64,000 nucleotides of DNA from positions 186,001 to 250,000 of the forward strand of contig QQUE01000006.1 in NCBI GenBank assembly GCA_008501765.1. The letters are read 5' to 3'. This stretch comes from Calditrichota bacterium (lineage in GTDB: Bacteria; Zhuqueibacterota; Zhuqueibacteria; Zhuqueibacterales; Geothermadaptataceae). Below are positions 18,403 to 27,022 of the stretch, one piece after another. The notes below the pieces were generated by a model. That model was given only the letters and a program-made list of their open reading frames with translations. It was not told the DNA's origin and searched no databases. How positions within the stretch are numbered: the first letter of the stretch is position 1; every line of letters starts with the position of its first letter. A program made the translations under genes and the position numbers.

Positions 18403-19932
18403 TCAGGATTCGATTGGAGAAGTGTGTAATTTAGTAACTTCCTCGCGAAGTTTTTTTCGTAAAACAGAGGAAGCTTGTTCAAATATCAACTCTTCATCGC
18501 CGTGGCTTTCTGAATTCTCCCGGATCCAGACAGATTCCAATAGTGCTGCTTTTTTTGATAAATCCGGATTTGAATCAATTGTTTCTTTGTCATTGGTTAG
18601 AAAATCAGGTTTATCCTTGAAAACACGATTGAGGGGATAATTGATATAAATTTGCCGCAATTGATGGGCTAAACGTATTTTCGCTGCATCATATAAAATA
18701 GACCGAAATAATTCCCACGGATTCGATGCCTGAAATGCGATTACAACGGCAGTCCCACTTTCAGCCAGATTTACGGCATGAGTGAGCGTGTATGAATCGC
18801 GTATGTCTTTCAAAAAAAGACAATCAACACCGGAGAGCTCGGCAAATTGCAAGGCTGATGCCTGCTCATTTCTTTGAATGCAGGTTAATTGCAGCACATC
18901 CGGTAACAAATGCGTGGGTTTGGTTTCAATTGAAAGAGGATTTTGGAATTCCTGTTTTGCTCGATTGAGTAAAGAATAATAGCTATCATTGAGAGAGAAT
19001 TCATCGGCAGAACTGAGTATTGTCACTCCGGCGGGAAGCTTCATTGCGCTGAAATTTTTAAATTGGGTGCAATCCGGATTCGCTGATAAATCAGGCCGTT
19101 CCATTTGAATGTGAAAGGACAATCCTTGGTATTGGCTTGCTGAGCTGGAAAAAAGATGGAACCGCACAATTTTATTGTTTATTTCTTTTTCAATTTGAAA
19201 GCGTTTGGGCCCGCGACCGCCCGGGTACATGTCATCCCCCAAATTACAGATCATGCGAATAAAATTACTGGCCGTCATCTTTTCCGGCAGATCCCAGTTT
19301 TTTGTGCCCGCAGCATTGAAAATACGGAGTTTATCTGCCACAACGATAGCTTTATAAACCTGTTTATCGACCAGCTTTTTTAGCAGGCTATCAATCTGTG
19401 ATAATAAATTATCCTGTTCGTGGCCCTGCTCAACAACTGTCACAGGAAAATCGGGATTTGCGACCGGAGGATTATTACTTAACTGTGGCTCCGGCATTTC
19501 TTGTGGATAGTGTTTTTGCAAGGCTTCGAGAATATCCGCTTCCATGGCAATCACGGGTTCAACTTTTAGTTTGGTCGCGCGGGTTAACTCATCGAGGGCG
19601 TAAATATCAAGCGGATTTACCATAGCCACGCTGAGTCTGTTGTGCAACCGGAATAGGGGAAAGACAAAGTAATTCCAGGCTATTTCCGGCGAGATATATT
19701 CGAGCACGTCTTCATCAAAGCGGTAATTTTTAAGATTGATGTATTGCACGCCGAGCTGGGTACTCAGGTTTTTAATGATTTCTTTTTCTTCGAGAATTTT
19801 CAGCTCGATAAATGCCCGGCCCAGTTTGACACCATTTTCATTGTGATATGTTAAAGCCTGGCTCAGTTGCTCTTCAGTGATGAGTCCCTGTTCAAGAAGA
19901 AACTCACCAAGCAGAATATTTTTCTTCGTCAA
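18403..19932 (-). CDS. PilB/GspE-like pseudo-ATPase with MshEN N-terminal domain
   Basis: The N-terminal 140 residues align with those of the neighbouring PilB (GEFLLEQGLITEEQL, then VEPVIAMEADILEALQKHY), i.e. a type II secretion E / MshEN domain. The C-terminal 200 residues also follow PilB colinearly (LPAGVTILSS for YGILLVTGP; VDCLFLKDIRDS for PDIVMVGEIRDS). The catalytic motifs are gone: Walker A GPTGSGKT is SADEFSLN near residues 308-315, the Asp box is lost, the His box has no His, and the zinc-binding Cys pairs are absent. I chose the TTG at 19932 because AGGAGG lies five bases upstream; a longer frame from 19956 is possible. It probably has a regulatory or structural role in the ATPase ring. 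The fold assignment is strong, the role is inferred. Confidence 0.8.
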   Translation of the reverse strand: MTKKNILLGEFLLEQGLITEEQLSQALTYHNENGVKLGRAFIELKILEEKEIIKNLSTQLGVQYINLKNYRFDEDVLEYISPEIAWNYFVFPLFRLHNRLSVAMVNPLDIYALDELTRATKLKVEPVIAMEADILEALQKHYPQEMPEPQLSNNPPVANPDFPVTVVEQGHEQDNLLSQIDSLLKKLVDKQVYKAIVVADKLRIFNAAGTKNWDLPEKMTASNFIRMICNLGDDMYPGGRGPKRFQIEKEINNKIVRFHLFSSSASQYQGLSFHIQMERPDLSANPDCTQFKNFSAMKLPAGVTILSSADEFSLNDSYYSLLNRAKQEFQNPLSIETKPTHLLPDVLQLTCIQRNEQASALQFAELSGVDCLFLKDIRDSYTLTHAVNLAESGTAVVIAFQASNPWELFRSILYDAAKIRLAHQLRQIYINYPLNRVFKDKPDFLTNDKETIDSNPDLSKKAALLESVWIRENSESHGDEELIFEQASSVLRKKLREEVTKLHTSPIES

Positions 19933-19974
19933 TTTTGCCTCCTGGTAATGCTGCAATCGCCGTGTTGAATTGAA

Positions 19975-20394
19975 TCATCCTTGTTTATTAGATTCTGCCT
20001 GCTTTTTCGTGGTGTTGCGCTCATTTGCAGAAATGAGGTCGTTCATGTTTATGAGCAGTTCCTGCCAGTTGACGGGTTTGACGTAATAGGCGTCAGCACC
20101 GGCCTCCATCGCCAGTTCGGTATCTGATTCCAGCGAGCGCGCCGTGACAATGATTATCGGAATATGCTCAAATTCTTTGTCAAATTTAATAAAACGGCAA
20201 ATCCGGTACCCGTCCACTTCCGGCAACATCAAATCAAGCAGAATGAGATCGGGATAAATTGAGCGCGCCATTTCAAGGCCCTTGTTGCCATCTGCGGCGG
20301 TGTGAACCTCAAATCCTGCAGCGTTCAACCGAATTTTGTACTGATACACCAATTCGGGTGTATCTTCAACAACGAGTATCTTTTTTTTCTCCAT
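19975..20394 (-). CDS. Single-domain response regulator (CheY-like)
   Basis: A 139-aa receiver domain. VVEDTPELV carries the acidic pocket, the phosphoacceptor Asp is in LILLDLMLPEVDG, followed by the conserved Thr/Ser (VTARS) and Lys (YYVKPVNW). A short charged tail (NERNTTKKQAESNKQ) follows and there is no output domain. It lies 29 bases after pilB and 42 bases before the pseudo-ATPase start, so it is in the same transcript and probably controls assembly by protein contact, as PilG/PilH or FrzZ-type proteins do. It is similar in architecture to the CheY at 23095. Confidence 0.93.
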   Translation of the reverse strand: MEKKKILVVEDTPELVYQYKIRLNAAGFEVHTAADGNKGLEMARSIYPDLILLDLMLPEVDGYRICRFIKFDKEFEHIPIIIVTARSLESDTELAMEAGADAYYVKPVNWQELLINMNDLISANERNTTKKQAESNKQG

Positions 20395-20423
20395 TCCATA
20401 CCCTTTTGCTAAAATGAGAACTT

Positions 20424-22139
20424 TTACGTATCGACATTTGTGGCACGCATAACTTCTTCTATGGTCGTGATGCCTTTGAGCACTTTTACAAATCCATCTT
20501 GCCTCAAAGTGCGCATTCCATTGCGAATCGATGCCTTTTTAATTTCGTCAGATGTAGCCGATTGCAAGCAAAGTGTTCTTACTTCTTCATTAAAAAGAAG
20601 AATTTCATAAATTCCCATTCTCCCTTTATAGCCCATATTGTTGCATTGTTTGCAGCCTTTGCCTTTATAAAAAACCCAATTTCTTTTTGCCGGATTAAAA
20701 CCCAACTCATTGAGCAAATCTGTAGTCGGTGTGTAGGCATATTTGCATTTGGGGCAAATTTTACGAACCAGCCGTTGGGCCAGAACCCCAATAGTTGCGC
20801 TGGCAACCAAAAAGGGTTCGACACCCATTTCGATGAGCCTGGTAACAGCGCCCGGGGCATCGTTTGTGTGCAAAGTAGAAAGAACCAAATGTCCGGTTAA
20901 TGCCGCCTCCACTGCGATCTTTGCTGTCTCGGAATCACGGATTTCACCCACCATCACGATATCCGGGTCCTGGCGTAAAATGGAGCGCAGCCCGGCAGCA
21001 AAAGTCATTTTGGCTTTGGTGTTCACCTGCGCCTGGCGAATCAATGGCAATCGGTATTCCACCGGGTCTTCGATGGTGATAATATTTTTATCCGGCGTAT
21101 TGATTTTATTCAAACAGGAATACAAGGTTGTCGTCTTGCCTGATCCCGTAGGTCCGGTCACCAGCAGTATTCCATAAGAGCTGGACAGCGCATTTTTCAA
21201 ATTTGCGAGATTTTCTTCGCCGAATCCCAGTTCCTCCAGATTGATCATCAAACTGCTTTTGTCAAGAATCCGGCAGACGATATTTTCGCCGTAAACCGTG
21301 GGCAAAGTCGAGACACGCAGATCGACGACATTGCCGTTAAAACTGGCCTGGCAACGGCCGTCCTGCGGAACGCGGGTCTCTGCGATATCCATTTCGGACA
21401 GTATTTTTAACCGCGATATTATCGCAGCCTGTAAATTTTTCGGCGGCGTAAATGCCTCCCGTAAGATGCCGTCTATCCGGTACCGAACCATCAGCTTGTC
21501 CTCTTCGGGGCTGATATGAATATCGGAAGCACCATTGGAAATTGCCTGTCCGATTATTAAATTCACCAGTTTGATGACCGGCGCATCTTCGGCAGCCTGC
21601 TTCAGTGATTCGGTGTTTTTTTCTTCATCGTGCTGCGGCTGCTCCGCCTGAATTTTTTCGATAACTTCATCGTAAGAAGTGTCGATGACCTCGCTTGGTC
21701 CGTATATTTCAATGAGCGCATTTTTGATATCTTCAGCCGGGCTGATGGCTGGTTCAATTTCAAGTTTCGTGGTGCGTCGCAGCGTGTCTGTAACAGCCAC
21801 ATCAGCCGCGTTCGACATGGCCACTGTGAGCACATTACCTATTTTGAAAATTGGAATGACGCGAAATTGATAGGCCATTTCTTTCGGTAAATATGCCGTG
21901 GCTTCCTTTTCTATTTCATAGTCTTCCAGTTCGAGATAGGGTATTTCCAACTGCTCGGCCACGCACCGCAATACATCTTCAGTTTGGGCATATCCCCGCC
22001 GCAAAATTAATGCAGCCAGGTCTTCTTTGGTCGAATTGTGTTCCTGAAATGCTTTTTCTAAATCTTCAAATGTGATATAGCCATGATCAATGAGAATATC
22101 ACCGAGCTTTTCATCATTTTGTTTAAGCATCGGTGTCAT
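20424..22139 (-). CDS. pilB: Type IV pilus assembly ATPase PilB (GspE)
   Basis: Cytoplasmic hexameric ATPase that drives fibre extension. MshEN domain at residues 1-150; N2 domain near 190-290 (SDIHISPEED, VRYRIDG). The catalytic domain is complete: Walker A GPTGSGKT at 329-336, Asp box IITIEDPVEY, Walker B DIVMVGEIRDSE from 393, and His box TGHLVLSTLHTND at 416-427. Four Cys at 462, 465, 496 and 499 form the PilB/GspE zinc knuckle. Length 571 aa is typical. Its ATG shares one base with the stop codon of the HDOD gene, so translation is coupled. No retraction ATPase PilT, secretin or PilMNOP is present in the window. Confidence 0.96.
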   Translation of the reverse strand: MTPMLKQNDEKLGDILIDHGYITFEDLEKAFQEHNSTKEDLAALILRRGYAQTEDVLRCVAEQLEIPYLELEDYEIEKEATAYLPKEMAYQFRVIPIFKIGNVLTVAMSNAADVAVTDTLRRTTKLEIEPAISPAEDIKNALIEIYGPSEVIDTSYDEVIEKIQAEQPQHDEEKNTESLKQAAEDAPVIKLVNLIIGQAISNGASDIHISPEEDKLMVRYRIDGILREAFTPPKNLQAAIISRLKILSEMDIAETRVPQDGRCQASFNGNVVDLRVSTLPTVYGENIVCRILDKSSLMINLEELGFGEENLANLKNALSSSYGILLVTGPTGSGKTTTLYSCLNKINTPDKNIITIEDPVEYRLPLIRQAQVNTKAKMTFAAGLRSILRQDPDIVMVGEIRDSETAKIAVEAALTGHLVLSTLHTNDAPGAVTRLIEMGVEPFLVASATIGVLAQRLVRKICPKCKYAYTPTTDLLNELGFNPAKRNWVFYKGKGCKQCNNMGYKGRMGIYEILLFNEEVRTLCLQSATSDEIKKASIRNGMRTLRQDGFVKVLKGITTIEEVMRATNVDT

Positions 22140-22993
22140 TAATGAACCAGGGCTAACAAGTCAGCCGAATCTTTCAGTTTTTCGCCCACACTTTCGGTTA
22201 ATTCTTGTAAATCGGCTTTTTCGATATCCAGTTCTTCCATAGCAAAAGAATTTATAGCGGGAATTAGCGAATCTCCACCGGAGCCAATTTCCAGTTTGCG
22301 CGCTAAAATATCAGCCAAATGCACAAGACTCACCATCTGCGGATTACTGCGTAAAATGGACGGGGTATGATGTAATGCAACACTTTCCACCAGCAGGTGG
22401 GGCAGACTCCAATGCTCCAACAGATATTCACCAATTTCACAGTGGTCTGTTTCGATTACAAATCGTTCGGCTTCAAGAATCGAACATTGCCGGCTTTGGA
22501 CTGTCTCAATGATTTTTTTGAATTTTTCCGGCAAAACCTGGTCGAGAACAAGTTTCCCGATATCGTGCAAAATGCCGCAGGCGAAAGCTTCATCTTCCAT
22601 GCCCACGCGTAATTCTTTTGCCAAATGCCGGGTGATTGTTCCAACCCCGAACGAGTGTTCCCAAAATGCTTGCCGGTCAAAACAGGAATTATCTTTTGAT
22701 TCAAAGGCTTCAATAACTGAAATTGAGAGAACGGCACTGCGAATGGCATTAAATCCCAGCAGGACAACAGCCTGATTAATTTGTGTTATTTTTCTGCTGA
22801 ATCCGAAAAAGGATGAATTGACAAGCCGCAGTACTTTGGATGAAATAGCCTGATCCGATTCGATAATTCGGGAAACCTGATTTGAATTCGATTGTGATGA
22901 CTGCAGGAGCTGATTCAGTTTCAGATAAACTGTTGGTAATGTTGGCAGCTCTGTAATATCATCGAGGAGTTCTGCAAGTTTTTCCTGGCTCAT
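22139..22993 (-). CDS. HDOD-domain signalling protein
   Basis: A 284-aa protein with an HDOD domain over most of its length: LPTLPTVYLKLNQLL at the start, SSKVLRLVNSSFFGFSRKI, INQAVVLLGFNAIRS, then the partly HD-like GILHDIGKLVLDQVLP. DHCEIGEYLLEHWSLPHLLVESVALHH follows. Unlike many HDOD proteins it keeps an HD dyad (LHDIGK) and downstream His residues, so metal-dependent phosphohydrolase activity is not excluded. HDOD proteins usually act as signalling or scaffold modules and occur beside chemosensory and motility genes. It is coupled to pilB. Confidence 0.9.
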   Translation of the reverse strand: MSQEKLAELLDDITELPTLPTVYLKLNQLLQSSQSNSNQVSRIIESDQAISSKVLRLVNSSFFGFSRKITQINQAVVLLGFNAIRSAVLSISVIEAFESKDNSCFDRQAFWEHSFGVGTITRHLAKELRVGMEDEAFACGILHDIGKLVLDQVLPEKFKKIIETVQSRQCSILEAERFVIETDHCEIGEYLLEHWSLPHLLVESVALHHTPSILRSNPQMVSLVHLADILARKLEIGSGGDSLIPAINSFAMEELDIEKADLQELTESVGEKLKDSADLLALVH

Positions 22994-23094
22994 TTTACTC
23001 TGTCTTTTTTAAATTATCGTTTAACGATTGCTTGTTAATTTTTCTGTCATTATCGGTGCAGACACGCTGAATTGACATGCATTTTGAACAAATT

Positions 23095-23478
23095 TCAGGC
23101 TGGTAATTCGCTTAATTTTAAATAGTGATTTATCAGCCCGACCAATTCTTTGGGTTCGTATGGTTTGGTAATATATTCGTCAGCGCCTGTCTTTTTACCC
23201 AGCTCTCTGTCTGAATTTTTCCGGCGTGAGGTCAACATAAATATTGGAGTTTTCTGATACTTTTTGTCGAATTTCAGTAACCGGCATAATTTGTAACCAT
23301 TCATTTTGGGCAGCATGACATCCAGAATAATTAAATCAGGATTGTCCTCCCGGGCGCGCTGCAGGCCCTCCTGCCCATCCAGTGCAGTGATAATCTCAAA
23401 TCCTGCGTTTTCCAGCCTGACGCGCAGCACTTCGACGATGTGGGCATAATCTTCAATAATCAGTATCTTTTTTTTCAT
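23095..23478 (-). CDS. Single-domain response regulator (CheY-like)
   Basis: A 127-aa receiver. IIEDYAHIVEVL gives the acidic pocket, LIILDVMLPKMNG the phosphoacceptor Asp, MLTSRR the Thr, and YITKPYEP the conserved Lys. There is no effector domain. It lies 21 bases after the histidine kinase stop codon, which makes that kinase its probable phosphodonor. About 100 bases separate it from the HDOD gene. Confidence 0.93.
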   Translation of the reverse strand: MKKKILIIEDYAHIVEVLRVRLENAGFEIITALDGQEGLQRAREDNPDLIILDVMLPKMNGYKLCRLLKFDKKYQKTPIFMLTSRRKNSDRELGKKTGADEYITKPYEPKELVGLINHYLKLSELPA

Positions 23479-23499
23479 CGATGCATTTATCTCAAATCT

Positions 23500-25026
23500 C
23501 TATTCTTCGTCGTTCTCGGTTTTTGGAATCGTAAAGTAGAAAGTTGTGCCTTTATGCAGCTCACTTTCAAGCCAGATACGGCCGCCGTGTGCTTTAATCA
23601 AATCCCGGGCGATCGACAGGCCAAGACCAAAACCGGTGGCTGTGCCTTTGCTATAAGATTCAACTTGAAAAAAACGTTCAAAAATCTTCTCCTGCATTTC
23701 AGCGGGAATTCCAATGCCTTCATCGGAAATTCTGACCTGAATTCCAGTGTCATTTTCCTCGATACCGATTGTAATCTGGCTGTTTCGCGGGGAAAATTTG
23801 ATTGCGTTGTCGAGCAAATTCATCAGAATTTGAGTAACCCGGTCGCGGTCGCCGATAAAACTGCTTATGCGCTGCGGAAAGATGGTTTTGAGCTTGATTT
23901 CCCGTGATTTTGCCAAAATCGTGTACGATTCGATGACGCGGTTGGCAATCATATCAATTCGTACATGCCGCCGCCGATCGAGCATAATTTTACCGTCATT
24001 AATTTTTGTGCTGTCAAGCAAATCGTGCAGCATGCGTTGCATGTGGCGGATGTCATCTTTCAGAATGGAAAGCATGCGACGCTGGTCTTTGTTAATCGGG
24101 CCAACTTCTTCATCTGTGAGCAAATCGACCGTGCTTTGCATGGAAACGAGAGGTGTTTTGAGTTCGTGGCTGGCGATGGAAATAATTGAGCGCAACTGAT
24201 CGGACTGCCAGCTTGCGGTTATGTCGCGCAACATTATCAACCAGCCAATGGAATTGTTTTCCAAATCCGGTACGTGAGCAATGTGAACGCCGAGCAGGTT
24301 TGTGCGGTTGTCATTCAGGCGAATAACTTTATTGAGTTGGTGCAAACCATTATCGATAGCCTCGCGCAAAAGTTCGCTGATATCACAAATTGTTGTTGGC
24401 AGAAGCGGGCTGCCGATTGGCGGCATTTCGTGCATGCCTGTCAATTTTTGTGCGTTTTGGTTGATAAACAAGATATGTTCGTCATCATCACACAAAATGA
24501 CACCGTCCATGAGTTTGCGAAAAAGTGCTTCGTACTCCCCATGACTTTCAAGGAGCCGGTTCCACAACAACCAAATACCATTGTCCTTTTTTTTCTCGCA
24601 CAGGCGGAGCGCATCGTTGGTTTTGATGTCGATCCCGCTGTCAGAGAATGCGATACAAATAATAAACTCCGCGCCGGTCTCGAAATTTAAATGAAAACTT
24701 TGCAACCGTTTGATGGGATGAATAACATGCGGGTGCATGTAGCCTTCATTTTCTTTGCCATTTATTGCGGTTTTAATTTCAGCAGAATCGATCAGTGGCC
24801 AGCCGAGTTTCAAAGCGTGGGTTACTATTTTATCGCGGATTTTATGAATATCACCGGGAACAAGAGGGCCCCGCGTCTGGATTGAAATACAGTCCTGGTT
24901 TTTGTAAAGTGTTGCAACACTGGTTTCCGCTTTGGCAATTTGAAATGTCAGCAGCCGTAAGGTATCGGCGTCTACAGGAATCGGTGGTTGTTTTGCTATC
25001 GTATTTTCTTGCACAAGTGGGGACAT
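23500..25026 (-). CDS. PAS-domain sensor histidine kinase
   Basis: A cytoplasmic kinase of about 508 aa with no clear membrane segment. The N-terminal 150 residues are an unrecognised input region. A PAS domain follows (LFRKLMDGVILCDDDEHILFINQNAQ). The HisKA dimerisation helix carries the phosphoacceptor His287 in ASHELKTPL. The HATPase domain has the N box NLLDNAIKFS, G1 DEGIGI and G2 GFGLGLSIA, so all catalytic motifs are intact. The ATG at 25026 has AGGA at good spacing. A GTG at 25062, overlapping the prepilin peptidase stop by ten bases, is an alternative. It probably phosphorylates the adjacent CheY and perhaps the sigma-54 regulator of this locus. Confidence 0.92.
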   Translation of the reverse strand: MSPLVQENTIAKQPPIPVDADTLRLLTFQIAKAETSVATLYKNQDCISIQTRGPLVPGDIHKIRDKIVTHALKLGWPLIDSAEIKTAINGKENEGYMHPHVIHPIKRLQSFHLNFETGAEFIICIAFSDSGIDIKTNDALRLCEKKKDNGIWLLWNRLLESHGEYEALFRKLMDGVILCDDDEHILFINQNAQKLTGMHEMPPIGSPLLPTTICDISELLREAIDNGLHQLNKVIRLNDNRTNLLGVHIAHVPDLENNSIGWLIMLRDITASWQSDQLRSIISIASHELKTPLVSMQSTVDLLTDEEVGPINKDQRRMLSILKDDIRHMQRMLHDLLDSTKINDGKIMLDRRRHVRIDMIANRVIESYTILAKSREIKLKTIFPQRISSFIGDRDRVTQILMNLLDNAIKFSPRNSQITIGIEENDTGIQVRISDEGIGIPAEMQEKIFERFFQVESYSKGTATGFGLGLSIARDLIKAHGGRIWLESELHKGTTFYFTIPKTENDEE

Positions 25027-25052
25027 GGTTAAAATCCTGCCAAGTTTTTCAA

Positions 25053-25820
25053 TTATTTCCACCCAATCCAGGCGAGATATGCCTGGAGAATTTGATTTTT
25101 AAAACCGATGGAAACAAGCGCGCCAAGCGCAATAAAAGGGCCAAAGGGAACAATACTTCTTCTTTCGAGTCTGCCTGAAAATATACCAACGATCGAAAAA
25201 ACAGCCGCGATGAAAAAGGCGGTAAAGAGGGAAAAAATGATGCTGTCAATCGTCATAAATGCACCGATCATTGCGCCAAATTTGATGTCCCCGCCGCCCA
25301 TGCTTTCCTGTTTATAGATGAATTGCCCGAAAAGCGCAACCAGCATGAGTAAGCCGCCGCCTGCTAAAAGACTCAAAAATGGTATGTAAAACTTTGCCGG
25401 TTCCGCGAAAATCGAAATCGACAGCCCGATGATCATGCCCGGGATTGTAATTTTATCGAGCAAAAGCTGCCGATCGATATCGATAAATGTCGCCGGAATG
25501 AGTAACAAAACGAGAACCGCATATTTGTAAAACTCGAGGGATAATCCAAAAAACATGTAAAGAAACAGTATAATAAGCGGTGTCAGGATTTCGACGATTA
25601 AATAGCGGACAGGAATTTTTACCTTGCATTGCGCGCACCGGCCCAACAAAAGTAAATAGCTGATCACCGGAATATTCTGCCATGGTTTTATTTTTTGCCC
25701 GCATTCCGGACAGTGCGATGCCGGGAAAATAAGCGATTTATTTTCCGGCAGCCGGTGGATGACCACATTGAGAAAACTGCCAATGCAGGCAGAAAGAATG
25801 AGGAGAACAGCGATTTCCAT
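25053..25820 (-). CDS. pilD: Prepilin peptidase / N-methyltransferase PilD (A24 family)
   Basis: Integral inner-membrane aspartic protease that removes prepilin leaders and methylates the new N-terminus. The N-terminal methylase region has GSFLNVVIHRLP and two zinc-binding Cys pairs (C37/C40 and C62/C65), the complete bifunctional form. Catalytic Asp residues are in TFIDIDRQ (114 and 116, one being catalytic) and GGGDIKFG (Asp178). About eight membrane helices are visible; 255 aa is normal. Its substrates are presumably the five prepilin-like proteins encoded downstream in the same locus. Confidence 0.96.
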   Translation of the reverse strand: MEIAVLLILSACIGSFLNVVIHRLPENKSLIFPASHCPECGQKIKPWQNIPVISYLLLLGRCAQCKVKIPVRYLIVEILTPLIILFLYMFFGLSLEFYKYAVLVLLLIPATFIDIDRQLLLDKITIPGMIIGLSISIFAEPAKFYIPFLSLLAGGGLLMLVALFGQFIYKQESMGGGDIKFGAMIGAFMTIDSIIFSLFTAFFIAAVFSIVGIFSGRLERRSIVPFGPFIALGALVSIGFKNQILQAYLAWIGWK

Positions 25821-25828
25821 GAAGTCCT

Positions 25829-26071
25829 CTAATTGGCTTTCAATTGTGCTTTTTGTGCGGCGCTCGACAAGGTATAACCCTGATCGAGCAACTCTTTTAC
25901 TTTTTGCAACGTGTTGAGATCACTCAGTGAATAGCGCTTGAATTCCCGCGAACCCATGGTAATTGAGTGCGGATTTACGATTCCTTTGAGCTCCCAGTAA
26001 TAGAGCTGGCGCAAACTGATATCGAGTTTTTCCCGGATTTCTGAACTGCTTAACCACTGGACATTTTTCAT
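25829..26071 (-). CDS. Small MerR-type helix-turn-helix DNA-binding protein
   Basis: An 80-aa protein with a MerR-like winged helix: WLSSSEIREKLDISLRQLYYWELKGIVNP, then REFKRYSLSDLNTLQKVKELLDQGYTLS. The body lacks the coiled-coil and ligand domain of full MerR proteins. I chose the ATG at 26071, which has AAAGG eight bases upstream. A longer frame from 26173 would add 34 low-quality residues overlapping the likely promoter. It is the first gene of the long minus-strand pilus locus, nine bases before pilD, so it may autoregulate the operon. The gene's position is clear; the regulatory target is inferred. Confidence 0.82.
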   Translation of the reverse strand: MKNVQWLSSSEIREKLDISLRQLYYWELKGIVNPHSITMGSREFKRYSLSDLNTLQKVKELLDQGYTLSSAAQKAQLKAN

Positions 26072-26102
26072 GTGACAACCTTTGGGGTTATTCAAATAGC
26101 TG

Positions 26103-26130
26103 ATTTTATTAGTATAATTTCGAAAGTCAA
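26103..26130 (-). promoter_or_regulatory. Possible sigma-70 promoter of the pilus locus
   Basis: Minus-strand TTGACT, 16 bases, TAAAAT. Transcription would begin about 25 bases before the HTH gene start at 26071. It is the only reasonable -35/-10 pair seen upstream of the first gene, but in AT-rich DNA such matches are common. Confidence 0.35.
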
Positions 26131-26571
26131 ATTGCCCGTTTTCGATCTGCAAATTATGTTGTTTTAAATTCATCGATCGGGTTAATGTATTTATTTATCC
26201 TGCACTACTTAGCCCATTTGAAAATATATCCCGGGCTGTTTTTGAGAAAATCCTGCCCCTTAAATGAATTTTTTCTTCGATAACTCAGTGTGTTTTAATT
26301 AAAATAGGAATCGGCAGGTTAGACATGAATGTTGAAGGGTAATTGTTGAACGGAGAGAATGATTATTTTCTTATTAATGCCTTATTTTATTGTGGTTATG
26401 GTGACTTTATCAATCTCGAATTTTATGAAAATTTTTTAAAAATAGGAATGATGAAGGATGTTTGCTGTAAAAAATAAGGATGCTTACAGATTTAAGAATG
26501 TGACTTTTCACAGAATTGCTTTGCAAGTTGGCGTTATATTCCCGAATTTAGCCACCTTTGAATTTCAAAAA

Positions 26572-26770
26572 TTAACTCGTTGTGCAAAATTCGAACAAGT
26601 TGACTCCACGATAATACGTTGAAGTCATTCCGGCAATCCTTTGGCCGGAATCTATCTTTTTTACTTTAACCTTGATGGATTCCCGCAACAACTCGCGGGA
26701 ATGACAATTTTGGTGAATAAAAATTTAGCACAAATTATGGAATTCTTGCTATTGTGCACAACGGTCAAAA
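26572..26770. repeat. MITE-like element, family 2 (TIR CGTTGTGCAaAAT), copy 1
   Basis: Ends TTAACTCGTTGTGCAAAAT and (complement of the right end) TTTTGACCGTTGTGCACAAT. The interior has two hairpins, ATTCCGG...CCGGAAT and ATTCCCGC...GCGGGAAT. It lies in the 951-base gap between the HTH gene and the MATE gene, in which no gene was seen. Confidence 0.65.
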
Positions 26771-26804
26771 ATATAAATTATATGATTATAATAATTACAA
26801 TAAG

Positions 26805-26940
26805 TTAGCCTGAATTATTCATAAATTTTTTTAAAAAAACACCCCACGCAGAGTCGCAGAGCTCGCAGAATTTGTTTTTTAAATCTTTAAATTTTTTCCT
26901 TGCGGGCTTTGCGACTCTGCGAGAAAATTATTCAGATAAG
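26805..26940. repeat. MITE-like element, family 1, core type GCAGAGTCGCAG (copy C)
   Basis: The left end TTAGCCTGAATTATTCATAAA is the same terminus as in the copies at 17802 and 29920. The right end AAAATTATTCAGATAAG is its imperfect complement. The core is a different palindrome: CGCAGAGTCGCAGAGCTCGCAG pairs with the later TGCGGGCTTTGCGACTCTGCG (shown as words, not exact arms). Confidence 0.7.
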
Positions 26941-27022
26941 ATCCAGTTTCGACAAAGATCAACTTGTTTTCCGAAATTAACCCCCAAAATTGAACGTACT
27001 TCTTGCTTGAAAATATAAATAT

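Noticed and set aside
18403-19932. Pseudogene call for the PilB-like protein
   Set aside because: The frame is uninterrupted, has a strong ribosome site and shows motif replacement rather than stops or frameshifts.
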